From positions 372,001 through 436,000 of the forward strand of contig CBDBCU010000001.1 in NCBI GenBank assembly GCA_965203435.1: a DNA stretch of 64,000 nt, read 5' to 3'. A program made the position numbers and the translations under genes. The notes beneath the pieces are model-generated. The model did not search any database. It was not told where the DNA came from and saw nothing but the letters and a program-made list of their open reading frames with translations. This document shows, piece by piece, positions 16,686 through 24,296 of this stretch; position 1 is the first letter of the stretch; each line of letters begins with the position of its first letter. Source of the stretch: CBDBCU01 sp965203435. GTDB taxonomy: Bacteria; Chloroflexota; Dehalococcoidia; Lucifugimonadales; UBA3495.

Positions 16686-17057
16686 TCAGTCGGGGTTGTC
16701 CATCAGGAAATGGACAGAGCCTTTGTGGACGATGTTAAAGGCGATGGCAGTACGGGTTCCCAAGGCGGGCGGCGGAATAGACAAGCCGGCGGCTTGCATC
16801 ACCCGTTCCCAACTGCCGGTTTCCAGGAGGCTCGGGAAATAGAGCTCGGCCATTGCCAAGAGCATACTGACGGCTTCCCGAGGGCTATCCCCTTCCCCGG
16901 TAAGCGGCAGTTCCGCACACTCAGCGAACCAGGGGCGTTCATCCTCCGGGTCGCTGTAGGTGAGGGTTATGTTGAGTTCCAGAGCCGGCGGGGTTTCCTC
17001 AGCGGCGACGGACGGGGGAAACCAGGCGGGTTCGGATTTGGTTGCGGTGATGACCAT
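16686..17057 (-). CDS. HicB-like small protein
   Basis: 123 residues. The central part LTYSDPEDERPWFAECAELP, then TGEGDSPREAVSMLLAMAEL, resembles the HicB/RNase-H-like antitoxin fold (strand, glutamate-rich strand, G-x-S-x-x-E-A helix). No DNA-binding tail or adjacent HicA mRNA interferase is seen. It follows the DUF262-HNH gene by 47 bases on the same strand and may be its partner or a modulator. The functional call is tentative. Confidence 0.6.
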   Translation of the reverse strand: MVITATKSEPAWFPPSVAAEETPPALELNITLTYSDPEDERPWFAECAELPLTGEGDSPREAVSMLLAMAELYFPSLLETGSWERVMQAAGLSIPPPALGTRTAIAFNIVHKGSVHFLMDNPD

Positions 17058-17104
17058 TTAGTGACCGTTCCTCTCAAAGATCCGGGGTGGGGAACAACCT
17101 ACCG

Positions 17105-18439
17105 TTATTCCCCGCGGTTTTCCCGGCGGCTGCGGTTGCAATAGCGGTGGGTCAAACGGGCGTTTTCCGGGATAGTCTCACCTCCTTTCCAGTACGGTTT
17201 GATGTGGTCAATTTCCGCGGTGTCCGGATCGTTGATATGCTGCTGGCAGATTTTGCAGGTAGGATCCTGGTCAAGGAGTTCCTGCTTCAACTTGCGGGAG
17301 AATAGCCGAGGCTGGGGCCGACCGGCGTCTTGGAGAACTTCGTCCAGTTCTTTTATCCAAGTGTTGAACCGGCCCAAGACATTGCGGGTATCCGCAGTGT
17401 GGTTAGCGCACTGGTTCCAGAAGTCGCCCTTTTCAGCCATCAGGTTGATGAGGGCTTCGCGGATGGCGTCGCTACGCTGAATTATGGCCCGTCGCTGGCC
17501 TATACGAGTTGCAAACCCGTACATTACAGCGTCTTGCAACGCGTTGTTGGTATTGGGGTGCCAAGGGTCTCCGTTCACGTCATGGATTTCATAGAGACGA
17601 AAGGCTTTGTTGCCAAAAACCTGTTTGCAGAGGTCGATGGTCTGGATAAACAGGTTCCGCATCTGACGGACTTGTTCCGGGGTGGCCTTCTGATGCTGGA
17701 CCGCATCGGTAGTCAGAAATTTCTTGAGACCACCTTTATAGCTGGGGAAGGAGTGGTAGAAGGCGAAAAACCGGAGGACCAACTCAGCGTCCCGCATACG
17801 ATCACGCTGGTTATTGGTGATGCTATAAAGTTCTTTGAACGGCTTGTGCTCAGTGAGCTCGTTAACCAAGTCGTTATAGGGACCGCGGTTGACGCAGTTA
17901 CGGATCTCCTGAGCGTTGAGCTGCGCCGCCCCAGAGTTCAGCCTCTCGAAAACGATATACTTGGTATCCGGATCCGAGTTGTTGCGGATCAGCACCAAGT
18001 TCATCGCCCGGTTCTGAATTTTTTCCTGGTCCTGGTACTGGAGATCCCGGTACCACTTGCCTTTGTAATCCTCCATGATACCGCCCGTGAGCGAGTACTG
18101 GTTTTCCATATACCGGAAAAGGGCGGAGAGACGCTGTTGCCCGTCGACCACGACCTGCCGTCCGTCAATTTCCTCGGCGAGATAGACGTAGGGGAGCGGG
18201 ATGTTCATGAGGACGGACTCGATGAAACGACTCCGCTTTTGGTCGTTCCAAGCGTCGCGGCGTTGAAACTCCGGGTGCAGGTTCAACCTGCCCCGGGTAT
18301 AGCGGCGATAAAGATCGAATACGCTAGGCGACTGGTTTTCCCACAGAATGGACCAGTCAGTAGAGGGTTTGGATTCATCCTCCTCGGACACTCCATCATA
18401 CAGTTCGGTTTCGTTGACTCCGACTTGCTGGGTAGTCAT
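17105..18439 (-). CDS. DUF262 / HNH endonuclease, GmrSD-like
   Basis: 444 residues. The N-terminal DUF262 (ParB/sulfiredoxin-like NTPase) domain shows LHPEFQRRDAW and VVVDGQQRLSALFRY (DGQQR at 99-103). The C-terminus is an HNH nuclease with CKIC, IDHIKPYWKGG and HRYCNRSRRENRGE. This architecture is that of type IV restriction GmrSD-type proteins that attack modified phage DNA, here in one chain. A GAGGAG site precedes the ATG. Base composition is more AT-rich than its neighbours, consistent with transfer. A HicB-like gene follows. Confidence 0.88.
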   Translation of the reverse strand: MTTQQVGVNETELYDGVSEEDESKPSTDWSILWENQSPSVFDLYRRYTRGRLNLHPEFQRRDAWNDQKRSRFIESVLMNIPLPYVYLAEEIDGRQVVVDGQQRLSALFRYMENQYSLTGGIMEDYKGKWYRDLQYQDQEKIQNRAMNLVLIRNNSDPDTKYIVFERLNSGAAQLNAQEIRNCVNRGPYNDLVNELTEHKPFKELYSITNNQRDRMRDAELVLRFFAFYHSFPSYKGGLKKFLTTDAVQHQKATPEQVRQMRNLFIQTIDLCKQVFGNKAFRLYEIHDVNGDPWHPNTNNALQDAVMYGFATRIGQRRAIIQRSDAIREALINLMAEKGDFWNQCANHTADTRNVLGRFNTWIKELDEVLQDAGRPQPRLFSRKLKQELLDQDPTCKICQQHINDPDTAEIDHIKPYWKGGETIPENARLTHRYCNRSRRENRGE

Positions 18440-18468
18440 GGTTTTCTCCTCGGTTCGTGTCCTTCATT

Positions 18469-18490
18469 ACTAGTTTATCACTAGTGTCAA
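18469..18490 (-). promoter_or_regulatory. Promoter and palindromic operator candidate of the DUF262 gene
   Basis: A minus-strand TTGACA (18485-18490) is followed at once by two copies of the palindrome ACTAGT (18480-18485 and 18469-18474), 11 bases apart, about one helix turn. The -10 box is weak. Such a paired site fits autoregulation or repression of a defence gene. Confidence 0.5.
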
Positions 18491-18548
18491 CAGTTTTCTA
18501 CTGGCTGGAATAATTGCATTTCGCATTTTGTTTCCCACCCATCCCCAT

Positions 18549-18578
18549 TTGACACCCCGCCCCATTCTGCCCTATCTT
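18549..18578 (+). promoter_or_regulatory. Promoter of Gfo/Idh gene
   Basis: TTGACA (18549-18554), 18-base spacer, TATCTT (18573-18578), 46 bases before the start codon of the oxidoreductase and divergent from the DUF262 promoter. Confidence 0.5.
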
Positions 18579-18623
18579 TCTCTGGGCAAAACTAATCGCC
18601 GTTAAAGGGAGGGCAGCAGGGTT

Positions 18624-19664
18624 ATGGCTTTTGGTTGGGGGATCGTCAGCACCGGGTTTCATCCCGATAACAAGATTGCGCCGGCGATTAACGCTCTGGA
18701 AGGGGCGGAATTGGCGGCGGTGTATAGCCGGGAGCAGGCGCGGGCCGACGCCTTTGCCGCCAAACACGGGGTCAAGGCGGCTTACCGCGATTTGGATGCC
18801 CTGCTGGCCGATCCCGGCGTGGACGCCGTGTTTATCGCCTCGCCCAACGCTTTGCACGCCGAACAGGGCATCCGGGCGGCCCAGGCCGGCAAGCCTATCC
18901 TCTGCGAAAAGCCGATGACCACTACCCGGGCGGACGGGATGGCTCTGGTAGGGGCTTGCCAGGCGGCCGGGGTCAAGTTGGGCGTGGGCTTTGAGCTGCG
19001 GCAGAATCCCGGCCATATCCTGGCCCGGGATCTGGTATCCGATGGGGTCTTGGGGCGGGTTACGCTGGCTCAAGGGCAATGGGGGTTCGGCAACCGGGGG
19101 CAGGAGGTTTTTCCGCCGCGGGCCGGCTTGCGGCGATGGTGGGACGACCCGGAACTGATTGGCGGCGCGTCCACCCTGATGGGCACCGGCGTCCATGTGA
19201 TTGACCTGCTGCGCTTTATGCTGGGGCAGGAAATAACGGAAGTGACGGCGCTGACCGACGGGCAGACGGCGGCGCGGCCGTTGGAGCAGATGGCAACAAT
19301 CGCCCTGCGCTTTGCCGGAGGCGCCCTGGCCACGGTGATTTGCGGGCGGCTGCTGCCGGATTCCCGCAACGATTTTGCCCTCTACGGGGTCAATGGGCGC
19401 ATCACCGGGCGGGCTACCATCTGGGAAGCGCAGCAGGGGCGGGTGGAGGTGGCCACGGATACGGTGAACCGCACGGCGGTTTGTCCCGGCGACTACTTGG
19501 GCAACTTCCGCGCTATGCTGGCCGACTTTCAGCAGGCGGTAGCGGAAAACCGGGAACCGGCGGCCAACGGCCGGGACGGGTTGCAGGTAGTAGCGGCGAC
19601 TCTGGCAATTATCGAGTCGGCCCGCAGCGGCCGGGCGGTTAAGGTGGAGTATCCGTCGGTCTAG
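18624..19664 (+). CDS. Gfo/Idh/MocA family oxidoreductase
   Basis: NAD(P)-dependent sugar- or cyclitol-type dehydrogenase, 346 residues. The Rossmann start is FGWGIVSTGFHPDNKIAPAI, with IASPNALHAEQGIRAAQAGK and the family lysine in ILCEKPMTTT near residue 95. The C-terminal alpha/beta domain contains GVHVIDLLRFMLGQ, whose histidine is the usual catalytic partner. The substrate is unknown. GGGAGGG lies upstream of the ATG. It stands alone, divergent from the DUF262 gene. Confidence 0.9.
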   Translation: MAFGWGIVSTGFHPDNKIAPAINALEGAELAAVYSREQARADAFAAKHGVKAAYRDLDALLADPGVDAVFIASPNALHAEQGIRAAQAGKPILCEKPMTTTRADGMALVGACQAAGVKLGVGFELRQNPGHILARDLVSDGVLGRVTLAQGQWGFGNRGQEVFPPRAGLRRWWDDPELIGGASTLMGTGVHVIDLLRFMLGQEITEVTALTDGQTAARPLEQMATIALRFAGGALATVICGRLLPDSRNDFALYGVNGRITGRATIWEAQQGRVEVATDTVNRTAVCPGDYLGNFRAMLADFQQAVAENREPAANGRDGLQVVAATLAIIESARSGRAVKVEYPSV

Positions 19665-19675
19665 CCTTTCCTATC

Positions 19676-19724
19676 CGTTCATCCTGAACTCCGTTTCATC
19701 CTGCAACCAGTTCAGGATGAGCGG
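19676..19724. repeat. Dispersed repeat R1, inverted pair
   Basis: Two facing copies of the R1 core: TCATCCTGAACT and AGTTCAGGATGA with about 18 bases between, able to fold into a hairpin in the 167-base gap after the oxidoreductase. Two further partial copies follow to about 19765. Confidence 0.8.
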
Positions 19725-19831
19725 AGGGAGGAAGTTCGGGATGAGCGGATGGGGGGTTCAGGATTGGGGCCAGGCTTTCCGCCCGGCCCCCTGGTTTTCC
19801 CGATAAATAGGCCGCCGCCGGCCCGGCCGGT

Positions 19832-20101
19832 TCAGCCGCCGCCAATGGCGGGCAGGAAGTGGACTTCGCTGCTTTCGCCGACCCGCTCCAGCAGGCCGAT
19901 TTGACTGGCCTCGCCGTCCACGATGACCGCTACCCCGGTTTGCAGGTCATCCTCCTCGGCATCGTAGAGGACGGCTTTCACCCCGGGGTACTGCTCCTCC
20001 AGGCTGTTGATGACCTGGCGGACGGTGCGGCCGGCGACCGTCACCCGTTGGCGGCCGCCGGTCAGGCTTTGCATCGTCGTGGGGATCCACACTTCCGGCA
20101 T
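19832..20101 (-). CDS. MoaD/ThiS-like ubiquitin-fold sulfur carrier
   Basis: 89 residues starting MPEVWIPTTMQSLTGGRQRV and ending FLPAIGGG, the C-terminal di-glycine needed for adenylation and thiocarboxylate formation. Such proteins donate sulfur in molybdopterin, thiamine or cysteine synthesis. It begins 17 bases after a molybdenum hydroxylase gene, which favours a molybdopterin-related role. The ATG at 20101 is preferred over an in-frame start 15 codons upstream because GGGAG is placed before it and homology begins there. Confidence 0.85.
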   Translation of the reverse strand: MPEVWIPTTMQSLTGGRQRVTVAGRTVRQVINSLEEQYPGVKAVLYDAEEDDLQTGVAVIVDGEASQIGLLERVGESSEVHFLPAIGGG

Positions 20102-20118
20102 AACCCGCGCTCCCGTCC

Positions 20119-22446
20119 TTACTCCGCGGCCTTTTCCCGCTGCCACAGGGCTTCCAGCACGCTGCCGGGGTTCATCGGCAGGGTGTTCATCCGGACGCCG
20201 GTGGCGTGATAGACCGCGTTGGCAATGGCGGCCATCGGCGGGACAATGCAGACTTCGCCCACGCCGCGCACCCCATAGGGATGATTGGGATTGGCAACCT
20301 CGACCACCACCGTGTCAATCATCGGCAAGTCCAGGCTGGTGGGCATCCGATAGTCCAGGTAGCTGGAATTGACCATGTGGCCCTGGTCGTTGACGAAATA
20401 CTCCTCGTTCAAGGCCCAGCCGATGCCCTGGGCCACGCCGCCCTGGATCTGCCCCTCGACATAGCTGGGATGGATGGCTTTGCCGGCGTCCTGCAAGGCG
20501 GTGTAGCGCAGGATCGTAACCTTGCCGGTGTCCGGATCCACTTCCACATCGACGATATGGGTCGCCAGAGCCGGGCCGGCCCCGGGCGGGTTGACCCCGG
20601 CCCGGCCGACGATGGGGCCGCCGGTGGGGTTCTGCCGGGCCGCCATCTGGCGGAAAGTCAGCCGCAGCTCCGGGTCGGATTTGTGCTGCAAAACGCCGCC
20701 CACATACTCCACATCCTCCGGAGACACTTCCCAAATCCGGGCGGCCCGGGCCATCATCTGTTCCTTGATGTCCTGGGCGGCGGTGTAGGCGGCAAAGCCG
20801 GTCTTGAAAGTAACGCCGCTGCCGCCGGTGTTGGAAGTGAAGCCGATGGAATCGGTGTCGGCAATCTGCGGGTTCACATCCTCCACGGCGATGCCCAGCA
20901 CTTCGGCCAGCTGCTGGGCTACCGAGGCGCGGGTGCCGCCGATGTCCGGAGAGCCTTCGGTGAGGCTGACGGTGCCATCGGGCTGCACCAGGGCCACCGC
21001 GCTGGAGGGGCCGGTGTTGTTGCCCCAGAAACCGCTGGCGACGCCGCGGCCGCGGTAAGGCCCGGCCAGGGGAGCGGTGTAGTGGGGATGGGCTTTGGCC
21101 GCCTCCAGGGTCTCGATGAAACCGACCCGGGGCATCAGCGGCCCGGTAGCCCGGCGGACGCCCTCTTTGGAACTGTTCAGCAGACGGAAGTCCAGGGGAT
21201 CCATCCCGATTTTCTCGCAAACCTCGTCAATAGCCGTTTCCAGGGCAAAGGCGGCCGCCGGAGAGCCGGGGGCGCGGTAAGCGGAGGTCTTGGGCCGGTT
21301 GACCACCACATCGTAGCCCTCGATGTAGGCGTTGGGGATGTCGTAGGCCGACATCATGCACTGGGCGCCGCCGGGCACCGGGGAGCCGGGGAAAGCGCCG
21401 GCCTCGAAAATCAGGGTAGCGGCGGCGGCCGTAATGCGTCCCTCTTTAGTGGCCCCGACTTTTACCTTGATGACGGTGCCGGAAGTGGGGCCGGTGGCCT
21501 CGAACACTTCGGTGCGGTTCATCGCCATTTTGACCGGCGCGCCGGCTTTGCGGGCCAGCAGGGCGGCCAGCGGCTCCATATAGACGGTCAGCTTGGCTCC
21601 GAACCCGCCGCCGATTTCCATCGGAATGGCCTTGACTTTGGATACCGGAATTCCGACCAGGCGGGCGGTGTAGTCCCGCACCATAAACTGGCCCTGGCTG
21701 CTGGACCAAATGGTCAAGCTGCCATCCTCATGCCATTGGGCGGTGCCGCAGTGGGGTTCAATGTAGCCCTGATGGACCGCTACCGTGGCCGTTTCCTTTT
21801 CCACGATCACATCGGCTTCCTGAAAGCCCTGGTCAACATCCCCCAGCTTGAACTCGAAATGATTGGCAATGTTAGTGCCGTTGCGGAGGTCGTCATCGTC
21901 CAGCACGCCGCCGGCCCGGATGGAGGCGGTGGTCATTCCGGCCAGCCGCTCGTGGAGCAGGGGGGCGTCGGGCTGCATCGCTTCCCGGGCGTCCATTACC
22001 GGGGGCAGGACTTCGTAGTCCACGGCAATCAGTTGCAGGGCTTCCTCGGCGGCGTGGGCGCTGGTAGCGGCGACGGCGGCGATGGCGTGGCCCTTATACA
22101 GGGCCTTGTCCTCGGCCAGCACATTGTTGCTGAGGAAACGGTAGTTGACCATGGCGCCCTCGGCCAACTCGGAGGCCCGGCCCGAGGGTTTCTGAATATC
22201 GGCGGCGGTTACTACGGCCCGGACGCCGGGATGGGCGGCGGCCCGGCTGAGGTCAATGGCCTTGATGCGGGCGTGGGCGTGGGGACTGCGGAGAACCTTG
22301 CCGTAGAGCAGGCCGGGCAGGCTGATGTCCGCGCTGTAGTGGGCTTTGCCGGTGACTTTGTCCGCCCCGTCGGGCCGCACCGGCCGGGTGCCTACTACAT
22401 TGTATTCCTGATTGGAAAGGACGATGTTGGGCTTGTAGTCGAGCAT
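20119..22446 (-). CDS. Xanthine dehydrogenase-family molybdopterin-binding subunit
   Basis: 775-residue large subunit of a molybdenum hydroxylase (xanthine dehydrogenase, aldehyde oxidase or CO-dehydrogenase-like). The N-terminal domain has RPDGADKVTGKAHYSADI and LRSPHAHARIKAIDLS. The Mo-binding domain has SSSQGQFMVRDYTARLVGI, IGGGFGAKLTVYMEPLAALL, AYRAPGSPAAAFALETAIDE and the C-terminal GVRGVGEVCIVPPMAAIANA with the active-site glutamate. The small 2Fe-2S and FAD subunits are not next to it. The AYRAPG motif, rather than CoxL-type AYRCSF, argues against CO dehydrogenase. GGGAGGAG precedes the ATG. Confidence 0.92.
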   Translation of the reverse strand: MLDYKPNIVLSNQEYNVVGTRPVRPDGADKVTGKAHYSADISLPGLLYGKVLRSPHAHARIKAIDLSRAAAHPGVRAVVTAADIQKPSGRASELAEGAMVNYRFLSNNVLAEDKALYKGHAIAAVAATSAHAAEEALQLIAVDYEVLPPVMDAREAMQPDAPLLHERLAGMTTASIRAGGVLDDDDLRNGTNIANHFEFKLGDVDQGFQEADVIVEKETATVAVHQGYIEPHCGTAQWHEDGSLTIWSSSQGQFMVRDYTARLVGIPVSKVKAIPMEIGGGFGAKLTVYMEPLAALLARKAGAPVKMAMNRTEVFEATGPTSGTVIKVKVGATKEGRITAAAATLIFEAGAFPGSPVPGGAQCMMSAYDIPNAYIEGYDVVVNRPKTSAYRAPGSPAAAFALETAIDEVCEKIGMDPLDFRLLNSSKEGVRRATGPLMPRVGFIETLEAAKAHPHYTAPLAGPYRGRGVASGFWGNNTGPSSAVALVQPDGTVSLTEGSPDIGGTRASVAQQLAEVLGIAVEDVNPQIADTDSIGFTSNTGGSGVTFKTGFAAYTAAQDIKEQMMARAARIWEVSPEDVEYVGGVLQHKSDPELRLTFRQMAARQNPTGGPIVGRAGVNPPGAGPALATHIVDVEVDPDTGKVTILRYTALQDAGKAIHPSYVEGQIQGGVAQGIGWALNEEYFVNDQGHMVNSSYLDYRMPTSLDLPMIDTVVVEVANPNHPYGVRGVGEVCIVPPMAAIANAVYHATGVRMNTLPMNPGSVLEALWQREKAAE

Positions 22447-22534
22447 ATACTCCTCCCACCGCGAGAATTGGCGGAAACTGCGTAAGGATCCGCTCTATAG
22501 TAGCACAGATTAAGGCGGCCGGGCATTAACCGGA

Positions 22535-23269
22535 TTAGCCATCCCCGGCGGCCGCCGTTTCCGGGGGGGCATAGGCCAAATCCTCGACGGCGTGGACAAT
22601 CATCTGGGCCGCCGTTTCGTAGCGGATTTTCCCGGCGTTCAGGATCAGATGATACAGTTCCGGGTCGTTGGGATGCACCTTGAAAAACTTGCGGAAAAAG
22701 GCGATCCGCGCCTCTTCCAGTTCGGCGACGAACTTGGCGGCTTCCGCCCGGGAGTAGTGTTCCCGGGCCATAATGTTCTCAATCCGCATTTCCAGAGGGG
22801 CCAACATCCCCACATGGAGGACGCCGGGGAGATCGGCCAGAATGCGGTTGGCCCCCCGGCCGATGATAACCACATCGCCATTGCCGGCCAGTTCCCGGAT
22901 GACGGCGCTGGTGGCTTCGATGAATGCCTTATCGTTGACCGTCTGGGCCGCTGTCGGGGAATCGCCAATCAGTTCGGTATAGGTTTCGGCCGGCAGCATT
23001 TCGGTGCCGTGGCCGAAATAGGGTTCGCTGCCCACTCCGGAAATGGCGGAACGCTCCAGCATAGTCTGCATAAAACGGCTGAGCCGCTCGCCAAAGCGGA
23101 TGACGCGCTGCTCCTTTTCCACCAGGCTGCCCACCGGCGCGCCCACCCGCCGGGCGGCCTGGGCCAGCACCATTCGGTCGACGTAGTTGATGCCCAGCCG
23201 CTGGGCGACCAGCTGGCCGACATCGAAGTTGCCGCTGCCAATAGGCCCGTTGATGGTGATTACCGGCAT
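22535..23269 (-). CDS. Cytidylate kinase-like family protein
   Basis: 244 residues with a P-loop-like start ITINGPIGSGNFDVGQLVAQ, where the Walker lysine position is asparagine. IIGRGANRILADLPGVLHV and the basic lid region MREHYSRAEAAKF-like (AREHYSRAEAAKFVAELEEA) follow. This group of CMP-kinase-like proteins often lacks canonical residues and its substrate is uncertain. It is not the housekeeping Cmk by these features. It stands alone between the molybdenum enzyme and GNAT genes. Confidence 0.8.
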   Translation of the reverse strand: MPVITINGPIGSGNFDVGQLVAQRLGINYVDRMVLAQAARRVGAPVGSLVEKEQRVIRFGERLSRFMQTMLERSAISGVGSEPYFGHGTEMLPAETYTELIGDSPTAAQTVNDKAFIEATSAVIRELAGNGDVVIIGRGANRILADLPGVLHVGMLAPLEMRIENIMAREHYSRAEAAKFVAELEEARIAFFRKFFKVHPNDPELYHLILNAGKIRYETAAQMIVHAVEDLAYAPPETAAAGDG

Positions 23270-23387
23270 ATTCCACCTCGGCAGTTTCCCGGATAGGGTG
23301 ACCCGGCAACAAGTTCCGGGGGAGCGGAATGAATAGCGCCGTTTCCCGGATCCGGCCTTGCCTCGATTCGTTCTATTGCCGGGTATC

Positions 23388-23416
23388 CGCTCATCCTGAA
23401 CTTGTTGAAGGATGAA
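23388..23416. repeat. Dispersed repeat R1 copy
   Basis: Inverse-orientation copy, CCGCTCATCCTGAACTTG then TTGAAGGATGA, in the 206-base gap between the kinase-like and GNAT genes; nothing else is seen in that gap. Confidence 0.85.
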
Positions 23417-23475
23417 TACCCCGCAATCAGACGAAAGCCTTGCCCCGCCGTTGCTGGCGGCCCGGCCGGGCCGGG

Positions 23476-24060
23476 TCAGAGGCCACTACTTAACAGCCTT
23501 TCCCGCCGCCGGGCGTATTCGTCGGCCAGCAGCCCCATCGCAAAGGAGTCGTACCAGTTGTCCTCCTTGCGGTGGGTTTTGCGGAAGTGGCCCTCCAGCA
23601 CAAAGCCCAGATGCCGGCACATTTGCAAAGCGTGTTCGTTATACTCCGGCACATCCACCCAGACCCGGTGCAGCTCGCAGGCGGTAAAGGCTTCGTCCAG
23701 CAGGGCCAGCATCGCCGCCGTGCCGTAGTGATGATGCCACAGGTCTTTGCGCCCAATCAACAGGAACAGCTGGGCTTCGAGGAGGGGCCACTCAATCAGC
23801 AGCTGGCCCTCGCCGATATGCTCCCCCGCGTCGGTATAGACCGGGTAAATCTTGCGATCCTCCTCGTGAAAGGACTCCTCCCAGTCCCATTCGGCATCCG
23901 GGGTTTCCAGCAGCTGGGCCGGGGAGTAGCCGATATGCCGGGGCAAGCCGTCCTCGCCGACGCCGTACCAGTAGGCATTGACCTCGCTGTCGCTGAGCCA
24001 TTCGGCCAGCCGCTGCACATCGGCCCGGGTCAGGGAAGTCAAAGTTACTTGGGGAAACAT
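23476..24060 (-). CDS. GNAT family N-acetyltransferase (RimJ/RimL type)
   Basis: 194 residues from the ATG at 24060, behind GGAGGG at 8 bases. The chain has SLTRADVQRLAEWLSDSEVN, then LIGRKDLWHHHYGTAAMLAL (acetyl-CoA-binding region) and GFVLEGHFRKTHRKEDNWYD, typical of ribosomal-protein or small-molecule GNATs. The acceptor is unknown. A frame extension of 28 residues upstream has no homology and is left out. Confidence 0.85.
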   Translation of the reverse strand: MFPQVTLTSLTRADVQRLAEWLSDSEVNAYWYGVGEDGLPRHIGYSPAQLLETPDAEWDWEESFHEEDRKIYPVYTDAGEHIGEGQLLIEWPLLEAQLFLLIGRKDLWHHHYGTAAMLALLDEAFTACELHRVWVDVPEYNEHALQMCRHLGFVLEGHFRKTHRKEDNWYDSFAMGLLADEYARRRERLLSSGL

Positions 24061-24111
24061 TGTACGCCCTCCGGTCGGCAAAAAAGCAAGGCGGCAATTT
24101 ATGGGAACGGC

Positions 24112-24145
24112 TATGGTATCCTGATAATAATAATTATGTACCATA
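24112..24145. repeat. AT-rich inverted repeat, possible operator
   Basis: TATGGTA (24112-24118) and TACCATA (24139-24145) flank an AT-rich 20-base core between the divergent GNAT and GLUG-protein genes. It could be a regulator site for either. The rest of this 236-base gap holds the GLUG-gene promoter. Confidence 0.5.
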
Positions 24146-24211
24146 ACGGCGGGAAAATCAATAACCGCGCCGGTGGGGTTTCCGGCTTGTTTAATTATCG
24201 GTTATGTCAAT

Positions 24212-24241
24212 TTGACAATCCCCCAAACCTATGCCTAAACT
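24212..24241 (+). promoter_or_regulatory. Promoter of the GLUG-repeat protein gene
   Basis: TTGACA (24212-24217), 18-base spacer, TAAACT (24236-24241); the same -10 form as at the riboswitch promoter. It lies within the longest open frame, supporting the downstream start at 24297. Confidence 0.6.
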
Positions 24242-24296
24242 GCCGTTCCTGTCCCGCCCCAACAGGCCAAATCCCCAACCTAAGGAGTTGCCACTG

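Noticed and set aside
16686..17057. Complete HicAB toxin-antitoxin module
   Set aside because: Only the HicB-like part is present; no HicA-size gene lies on either side.
20206..22485. 759-residue open frame opposite to the molybdenum hydroxylase gene
   Set aside because: Its low-complexity Gly/His/Gln-rich translation is the antisense shadow of a well-supported conserved gene; no start site or family match.
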